Positions 30,547-35,303 of a stretch of DNA of 35,303 nt are shown piece by piece. The stretch's first letter is position 1. Each line of letters starts with the position of its first letter. The stretch is from positions 1 through 35,303 of the forward strand of contig PLBK01000046.1 in the NCBI GenBank assembly GCA_003134505.1. Direction: 5' to 3'. The position numbers were made by a program, and so were the translations under genes. The DNA is from Actinomycetota bacterium. Lineage in GTDB: Bacteria > Actinomycetota > Thermoleophilia > Gaiellales > Gaiellaceae. The notes beneath the pieces are model-generated. The model did no database searches, was not told where the DNA came from, and saw only the letters and a list, made by a program, of their open reading frames with translations.

Positions 30547-32141
30547 CGCTTACCGCGCGGCCAGATGAAGTCCGCGATCAGGAGCCCGCTGAGCGTTGCG
30601 GCCGCGATCCCGAGCGTCGTGCCGAGCCAATCGGGCGCGGTCCTCGTCGACGCGGCGAAGCCGGTCGCGACGATCGCCGCCGACGCCCCGGCGGCGAGCA
30701 CGAGCCGCCGGACCGACCGCCGGATCGTCGTCTCGAGCGACGAAATCGCGGGCAGGTCGATCTCCAGCCGGCGGCCCGGGCGGGCACCGGCCATCCGCTC
30801 GGCCGCCTGAACGAACCGCCGGATCCGCAGCACCACCTTCTGCGCCTCGTAGAAGGCGCGCGTCGGATCGGCCGCGTGCCGGAAACGCTCGGCCATCATC
30901 TTCAGCACGAAGGTGCCGACGACGGAGAGCGGATCGAGTTCCGGATCGAGGGTCGTTGCAGCGATCTGCATCTGCGCGAGCGCCTTGCCCGTCAGTGCCA
31001 GCGCCGCCGGCAGGCGGATGTCGTGGCGCGCCGCGACCTGGGTGATCGACTGCATCAGCGGCCCGAGCTCGATGTCCCGGAGCGCCTGGCCGCGGACGCC
31101 GGAGAACAGGTGCGAGATCTCGAACTCGAACTGGGACAGGTCGATGTCGGGCCAGCGGTCGCCGCCCGAGAGCGAGAGCACGACCTCGGCCACGAAGGCG
31201 TCGTCCCCCTGCCAGAAAGCGGTGACGAGCAGCAGCATCTGCTCGCGCAGGCGGGCGTCGAGCTCGCCGACCATCCCGCAGTCGAGGAAGTAGATCTTCC
31301 CGTCCGACCAGAGCAGGTTGCCGGGATGCGGGTCGGCGTGGAAGAACCCGTCGATGAGGATCTGCCGGTAGTACGACTCGATCAGCTGCCGCGCCGCCTC
31401 GCCCCGCTCGGGGACCGGCGGCGCATCGCGCACGTTGACGCCGTCGATGAAGTCGAGCACGAGCAGGCGCGAGCTCGAGATCTGCGGCAGGTAGTCCGGG
31501 ACGGCGAGACGCGAGTACGGCTTCAGCACCTCCCGCAGCCGGACGATGTTCGCGGCCTCCATGCGGAAGTCGAGCTCGCGGTAGAGCGAGTCGGAGAGGT
31601 GGCGGATCACGGCCGGGATGTCGACGAGCTTCCGCAGCCCGGGCCGGTTTTCGGCCTTGCTCGCGAACAGCTCGAGCAGGCCCAGGTCGCGCATGATCGC
31701 CACCCGCGCGCCGCGCCGCTGCACCTTGACGACGACCTTCTGGCCGCTCTCCAGCGTCGCGACGTGCACCTGGCCGATCGTTCCGGCCGCGAGCGGCTCG
31801 GGCTCGATCGACTCGAACACGTCCTCCCAGGGCACGCCGAGCTCCTCCTCCATCACCGAGACGACGTCGGACTCGTTCATGGGCGTGACCTTGTCCTGGA
31901 GCGTCGCCAGCTCGTCGATGAACTCCGGCGGCAGCAGGTCGGGGCGCGTCGACAGGATCTGTCCGAGCTTGGCGAAGGTCGGGCCGAGCTCCTCGAGCGC
32001 CATCCGCAGGTTGCGGGCGCGCTCCCGTAGCGGGACGTCGGCCGAGCCGCGCTCGCGCAGCCCGTACTTCGCCACGACGCGGCCGATCTCGGTCGCCCGC
32101 CCGAGGAGCCGGTCTTCGCCTGCGTTCGCTGCCTGTTTCAC
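30543..32141 (-). CDS. ABC1/UbiB/AarF family atypical kinase
   Basis: A 532-residue ABC1 protein. The KxGQ motif (FAKLGQILSTRPDLLP, K58-Q61), the A-rich loop PLAAGTIGQVH, the lysine VVVKVQRRG, DFIDGVN, the catalytic HADPHPGN and the metal-binding DCGM are all visible in order. Two hydrophobic helices at the C-terminus (LVLAAGASAAIVATGFA; LGIAAATLSGLLIADF) anchor it in the membrane, as in UbiB. The family supports quinone or prenyl-lipid synthesis as an ATPase or lipid kinase. Its GTG overlaps the universal-stress-protein stop. Confidence 0.92.
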   Translation of the reverse strand: MKQAANAGEDRLLGRATEIGRVVAKYGLRERGSADVPLRERARNLRMALEELGPTFAKLGQILSTRPDLLPPEFIDELATLQDKVTPMNESDVVSVMEEELGVPWEDVFESIEPEPLAAGTIGQVHVATLESGQKVVVKVQRRGARVAIMRDLGLLELFASKAENRPGLRKLVDIPAVIRHLSDSLYRELDFRMEAANIVRLREVLKPYSRLAVPDYLPQISSSRLLVLDFIDGVNVRDAPPVPERGEAARQLIESYYRQILIDGFFHADPHPGNLLWSDGKIYFLDCGMVGELDARLREQMLLLVTAFWQGDDAFVAEVVLSLSGGDRWPDIDLSQFEFEISHLFSGVRGQALRDIELGPLMQSITQVAARHDIRLPAALALTGKALAQMQIAATTLDPELDPLSVVGTFVLKMMAERFRHAADPTRAFYEAQKVVLRIRRFVQAAERMAGARPGRRLEIDLPAISSLETTIRRSVRRLVLAAGASAAIVATGFAASTRTAPDWLGTTLGIAAATLSGLLIADFIWPRGKR

Positions 32142-32566
32142 CGGAAGAACCGGCGCTTCTTCTGCGCCTGCTCCTCGACCCGCTGCATCGTGTTGACGAT
32201 CACCACCGTCCGCCGCGTGCCGTGCGAGACGCGGTTCGGCACGTTGCCGAGCAGGAACTCCTTGCGGCCGCTCATGCCGACGTTGCCGACCACGACCACG
32301 TCGACGTCCTCCGTCTCGGCGGCCTCGATGATCGCCTTGGCGGGATCGTCTCCGACCACGACCGTGCCGAAGCCGTGGTCTCCGGCCAGCTCGCGCGCAT
32401 GCCGGACGAGGTCCTCGGTCATCGCCACGCTCGTCGTGGCCGGCGGGATGACGACCTGCACGAGGACGAGGTCCGCCCCGAAGCGCGTCGCCATCTCCGC
32501 GGCGAACCGAACCGCCACCTCGGCGGTCTCCGAGCGGTCGGTGGCGACCAGCACGCGTCGCACCAT
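32138..32566 (-). CDS. Universal stress protein (UspA family)
   Basis: A 142-residue single-domain UspA protein: RRVLVATDRSETAEVAVRFA at the N-terminus and the ATP-binding G-2x-G-9x-G pattern in VGNVGMSGRKEFLLGNVPNRV. Start: ATG 32566 has AAGGAG 9 nt upstream; an in-frame GTG at 32584 would add six residues and is the alternative. It is the first gene of a pair with the ABC1 kinase, linked by GTGA overlap. Confidence 0.88.
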   Translation of the reverse strand: MVRRVLVATDRSETAEVAVRFAAEMATRFGADLVLVQVVIPPATTSVAMTEDLVRHARELAGDHGFGTVVVGDDPAKAIIEAAETEDVDVVVVGNVGMSGRKEFLLGNVPNRVSHGTRRTVVIVNTMQRVEEQAQKKRRFFR

Positions 32567-32647
32567 CGAGCCGTTCTCCTTCACGGTTCCGCTCTTTCCG
32601 TCTGGCGCATGCCCTGATTCTCGCGTACCCCGGTGCGCGCTGCCGGA

Positions 32648-33433
32648 TCAGCGGCCCTTGAACTCCGGCGGGCGCTTCTCGACGAACGCGCTCAACCCCT
32701 CCTTCGCGTCCTCCGAGGCGAAGGCCAGATAGAGGACACGGCGCTCGTAGTCGAGCCCAAGCGAGAGCGGTGCCTCATAGGCACGGTTGACGGCCTCCTT
32801 GGCCAGGCGGTTCGCCACCGGGCCCTTGGCGGCGATCTGCCCCGCCACCCGCTTCGCCTCGTCGAGCCACGCCTCGCGCGCCACGACGCGCGCGACCAGG
32901 CCGGCGTCGAGCGCCTCGCGCGCGGAGAGCAGGCGGCCGGAGAGGATCACGTCCATGGCGAGCGCCTTGCCGACGGCGTGCGTGAGCCGCTGCGTCGCGC
33001 CCGCGCCGGGGAGGATGCCGAGGCCCGTCTCCGGCTGGCCGAACACCGCGCTCTCGGACGCGACGATCAGATCGCAGGTCATGGCCAGCTCGCAGCCTCC
33101 GCCCAGGCAGTAACCGGACACCGCGGCGACGATCGGCGTGCGGACGGCGCGGATCGCATCCCAGCGCTCGATCCGCTTCGCCGCGTACATGTCCATCGCG
33201 GACGCGGTCGCCATCTCGCCGATGTCCGCGCCGGCGGCAAAGGCCCGATCCGAGCCGCCGATGACGATGCAGCGGACGTCCTCGTCGTCGTCGAACGAGC
33301 GCAGGGCGTCGGCCAGCTCGCCCATCAGCTCCGCGTTCAGCGCGTTCAGCCGGTCGGGCCGGTTGAGGAGCGCCGTCGCGATCCTGCGCTCGGGCTCCCG
33401 CTCGACGAGGACGAGCGGGGCCGGCTCAGCCAT
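32648..33433 (-). CDS. Enoyl-CoA hydratase/isomerase family protein (PaaF/crotonase type)
   Basis: A 261-residue classical crotonase. Both catalytic glutamates are present: GGGCELAMTCD and GQPETGLGILPGAGATQRL. The oxyanion loop is DRAFAAGADI and the C-terminus FVEKRPPEFKGR. This is the standard hydratase that forms 3-hydroxyacyl-CoA. With paa genes nearby a PaaF role is possible, but many beta-oxidation enzymes look alike. ATG 33433 overlaps the end of the second crotonase by 8 nt. Confidence 0.88.
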   Translation of the reverse strand: MAEPAPLVLVEREPERRIATALLNRPDRLNALNAELMGELADALRSFDDDEDVRCIVIGGSDRAFAAGADIGEMATASAMDMYAAKRIERWDAIRAVRTPIVAAVSGYCLGGGCELAMTCDLIVASESAVFGQPETGLGILPGAGATQRLTHAVGKALAMDVILSGRLLSAREALDAGLVARVVAREAWLDEAKRVAGQIAAKGPVANRLAKEAVNRAYEAPLSLGLDYERRVLYLAFASEDAKEGLSAFVEKRPPEFKGR

Positions 33434-34244
33434 CGTGCTTCTTCTCCACGAAGCGCCGCACCGCGCTCTGCGCCTCGTCGCCGAGCATCGACAGGGCGAG
33501 CCAGTCGCGTGCGTGGTTGACGGTCTCGTGCCAGGAGAGGTCGCGCCAGAAGTTGAGCTGCTGCTTGGCGTAGCGGGTCGTCTGGGGCAGCTTGGCGGCG
33601 AGCCTGGCGGCCAGGTCGTCGACCGTCGCGTCGAGGTCGGCCGCGGGAACGACACGGTTGACGAGGCCCCACTCGGCCGCCTGTCGGGCGGGAATCTCCT
33701 CGCAGAGGAGGACGATCTCGCGTGCGCGCCGCTCCCCGACCATGATCGGGAGCCATTGCGTCGCGCCGCCGGCCGGAACGGAGCCGTGCTCGAGCCCGAC
33801 ATGCCGGATGTAGGCGTCGTCGACCATCACCGCGAGGTCGCACGCCATCTGCAGCTCGTTTCCGCCCCCGACGCAGATGCCGTTGATCCGCGCGAGCGTC
33901 GGCTTGCCGATCTCCCTGAGCCTGTCGTGCGCGTCCTTGAAGGCGCCGAACCACTTCCAGTAGCCCGACGGATTGCCGAGGTAGTCGGCCTGCCACTCCT
34001 TCAGGTCGGCGCCGACGCAGAACGCGCGGCCCACGCCCGTGAGGACGACGACGCGGATCTCGTCGTCCCAGGACGCGTCCTCGGCGGCGCGCGCGAGCTC
34101 GCGGAGCATGCGGAAGTCGAACGCGTTCAGCCGCTCGGGCCGGTTGAGCGTGATCGTGGCCCGGGGCGGCGCCTTCTCGTAGACGATCCGCTCGAAGCCG
34201 AGCTCGCCGGGCGCGCGCGGGATGGGTGCCGACGGTTCCGTCAC
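33426..34244 (-). CDS. Crotonase-family protein with BamA/Oah-like active-site region
   Basis: A 272-residue crotonase, distinct from its neighbour. The region GGGNELQMACD followed by HVGLEHGSVPAGGATQWLPIMVGERRA differs from hydratases: the second Glu block is replaced by LEHGS..GGATQWLP. From memory this layout recalls the 6-oxocyclohex-1-enecarbonyl-CoA hydrolases (BamA/Oah), which open rings by hydrolysis, but BamA itself is longer, so this is only a hint. VGRAFCVGADLKEWQ is the oxyanion loop. GTG 34244; TAGGCT lies 11 nt upstream. It is first of a two-gene operon. Confidence 0.85.
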   Translation of the reverse strand: MTEPSAPIPRAPGELGFERIVYEKAPPRATITLNRPERLNAFDFRMLRELARAAEDASWDDEIRVVVLTGVGRAFCVGADLKEWQADYLGNPSGYWKWFGAFKDAHDRLREIGKPTLARINGICVGGGNELQMACDLAVMVDDAYIRHVGLEHGSVPAGGATQWLPIMVGERRAREIVLLCEEIPARQAAEWGLVNRVVPAADLDATVDDLAARLAAKLPQTTRYAKQQLNFWRDLSWHETVNHARDWLALSMLGDEAQSAVRRFVEKKHDG

Positions 34245-34255
34245 GGGACACCTCG

Positions 34256-34273
34256 AGCCTAATCGCTTAGGCT
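34256..34273. promoter_or_regulatory. Back-to-back -10 boxes in a perfect inverted repeat
   Basis: AGCCTAA-TCGC-TTAGGCT forms a perfect 7-bp inverted repeat. Each arm contains TAGGCT in its own direction: 6 nt before GTG 34280 on the plus strand and 11 nt before GTG 34244 on the minus strand. It may serve as two promoters or a repressor site. Confidence 0.45.
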
Positions 34274-34279
34274 TGGCCG

Positions 34280-34729
34280 GTGTCGGGAGGGAGCGCGCTC
34301 GCCGTCGTACTGGCCCTTTCGGCGGGGCTGGCGGGGTCCGTCCAGGCGGCGGTGATGGGCAAGCTCGGCGAGCGCGTGGGCATCTTCGAGGCGCTCGCGT
34401 TCTCGACGGTGGTGGCGATCGTGATCGGCCTGGCCGCGCTGCTCGTCGTCCGCCAGAGCTTCGACGGGATCGCCGCCGCGGCCCGTCAGCCGGTCTGGCT
34501 GTGGACCGGCGGTGCGCTGAGCGCGTTCATCGTGCTGGCCGTGACCGTCGGCCCGCCGCGGATCGGCGTCACGGCGACGGTGGGCACGGTCATCGCCGGC
34601 AACCTGGTCATGGCCGCCGTGATCGACCACTTCGGGCTGCTCGGCAACGACCGGATCGCGCTCCACTGGACGCGGGTGCTCGGCATCGCGCTGCTCGCCG
34701 CCGGCGCCGCGCTCACGCTCCGCAAGTAG
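34280..34729 (+). CDS. YdcZ/DUF606-type DMT superfamily membrane protein
   Basis: A 149-residue protein with five hydrophobic segments and the DUF606 pattern: ALSAGLAGSVQAAVMGKLGE at the N-terminus, WLWTGGALSAFIVLAV, and GVTATVGTVIAGNLVMAAVIDHFGLLG. RVLGIALLAAGAALTL ends the protein. This half-size drug/metabolite transporter relative has no assigned substrate. GTG 34280 fits both family start and promoter spacing. Confidence 0.88.
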   Translation: MSGGSALAVVLALSAGLAGSVQAAVMGKLGERVGIFEALAFSTVVAIVIGLAALLVVRQSFDGIAAAARQPVWLWTGGALSAFIVLAVTVGPPRIGVTATVGTVIAGNLVMAAVIDHFGLLGNDRIALHWTRVLGIALLAAGAALTLRK

Positions 34730-34737
34730 CCGCCGGA

Positions 34738-35303
34738 CTAGTCGGCGGCGAGCGGGACGAGGCGGAACGCGTCCACGTCGACCAGGCCCTGGTCGGTCAG
34801 CTTCAGGCTCGGGATCACCGACAGGGCGAGGAAGGACAGCGTGAGGAACGGGGTCGCCAGCCGGCAGCCGAGCCTCGCCGCAGCCTCGTTGCACGCGCGG
34901 CTCCGCTCGACCACCTCGGCGAGCGGAGCATCCGAGAGCAGGCCCGCAACCGGCAACGGCAGCTCCGCCTTCACGCCGCGGGCCTCGACGGCGACGATGC
35001 CGCCTCCGATCTCGGCCAGCCGCTGGACGGCGCGAGCCATGTCCTGATCGTCCACGCCGACGACGATGATGTTGTGCGCATCGTGGGCCACGGTCGAGCC
35101 GAGCGCCCCCCGCTCGAGGCCGAAGCCCCGCACGAAGCCGAGCCCGATGCGGCCCGTGCCGTGGTGCCGCTCGATCACGGCGATCTTGGCCAGATCGCGC
35201 TCCGGATCCGCCACCGCGCACCCGTCGTCGACCGTGAGCTCCTCCACCAGCGCGTCCGTCACGACCTGGTCGGGGACGAGACCGATGACACGTGCCCGCC
35301 CGC
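34738..35303 (-). CDS. ade: Adenine deaminase, C-terminal part (5' end outside window)
   Basis: The frame is open from the window edge to TAG 34738, so only the last 188 residues are present. RVIGLVPDQVVTDALVEEL, then GLERGALGSTVAHDAHNIIVVGVDDQDMARAV and FLTLSFLALSVIPSLKLTD are characteristic of the adenine deaminase C-terminal domain, given here as the family blocks. The enzyme hydrolyses adenine to hypoxanthine and ammonia. The metal-binding catalytic domain lies to the right of the window and cannot be checked. Confidence 0.92.
   Translation of the reverse strand, partial: GRARVIGLVPDQVVTDALVEELTVDDGCAVADPERDLAKIAVIERHHGTGRIGLGFVRGFGLERGALGSTVAHDAHNIIVVGVDDQDMARAVQRLAEIGGGIVAVEARGVKAELPLPVAGLLSDAPLAEVVERSRACNEAAARLGCRLATPFLTLSFLALSVIPSLKLTDQGLVDVDAFRLVPLAAD

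Overview
The window is 35.3 kb of very GC-rich, densely packed bacterial DNA with many GTG starts and 1-38 bp gene overlaps. Gene content suggests a high-GC actinobacterium, possibly of the Thermoleophilia/Gaiellales type: a phenylacetyl-CoA oxygenase cluster, a branched-chain-type 2-oxoacid dehydrogenase, an HpnA-like epimerase, and many start codons lying 6-8 nt behind a TANNNT box, which looks like leaderless transcription. That placement is inference from gene style. No rRNA, tRNA, CRISPR array or transposase gene was seen.

Layout. 1-5.2 kb: an edge-truncated cyclase/ATPase regulator, an HpnA-like epimerase, then the minus-strand heme genes hemB-hemL followed by two unknown small genes. 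5.2-8.6 kb: an unassigned, strongly structured 208-bp intergenic element, an AI-2E-family permease, a degenerate M23-like exported protein, a YmdB-type phosphodiesterase and an internally deleted HAD protein. 8.6-12.6 kb: two polytopic membrane proteins of glycosyltransferase style, a GtrA-like protein and a secreted CHRD protein. 12.7-19.5 kb: a minus-strand E1alpha-E1beta-amidase-E2 operon, preceded by a separate run of FAD oxidoreductase, lipid kinase and alpha/beta-hydrolase lipoprotein genes. 19.6-23.9 kb: an MFS exporter, a TetR repressor with a palindromic operator, and paaABCD, whose paaA/paaB junction carries a hairpin-rich insert flanked by an 11-bp direct repeat. 24.2-26.6 kb: lemA-htpX, a frameshifted pseudogene and a GNAT acetyltransferase. 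26.6-29.3 kb: a probable selenoprotein of the SelW/Rdx family with in-frame UGA and SECIS-like hairpin, translationally coupled to a secreted unknown; then a proline-racemase-family enzyme and a PaaG-like isomerase. 29.5-35.3 kb: an HtrA-like protease with a 36-aa coupled protein, an ABC1/UbiB kinase, a universal stress protein, two more crotonases, a YdcZ-like DMT protein and the end of adenine deaminase.

How the genes fit. Aromatic-acid catabolism is the main theme: PaaABCD performs ring epoxidation of phenylacetyl-CoA, the PaaG-like protein fits the next step, and two further crotonases fit beta-oxidation or ring-cleavage steps. The TetR protein is placed to control paaA and itself. The most striking single item is the candidate selenoprotein at 26665-26889: ordinary gene calling would break it at the UGA, yet the UGA sits exactly at the second position of the family's CxxC redox motif and is followed by a well-placed hairpin.
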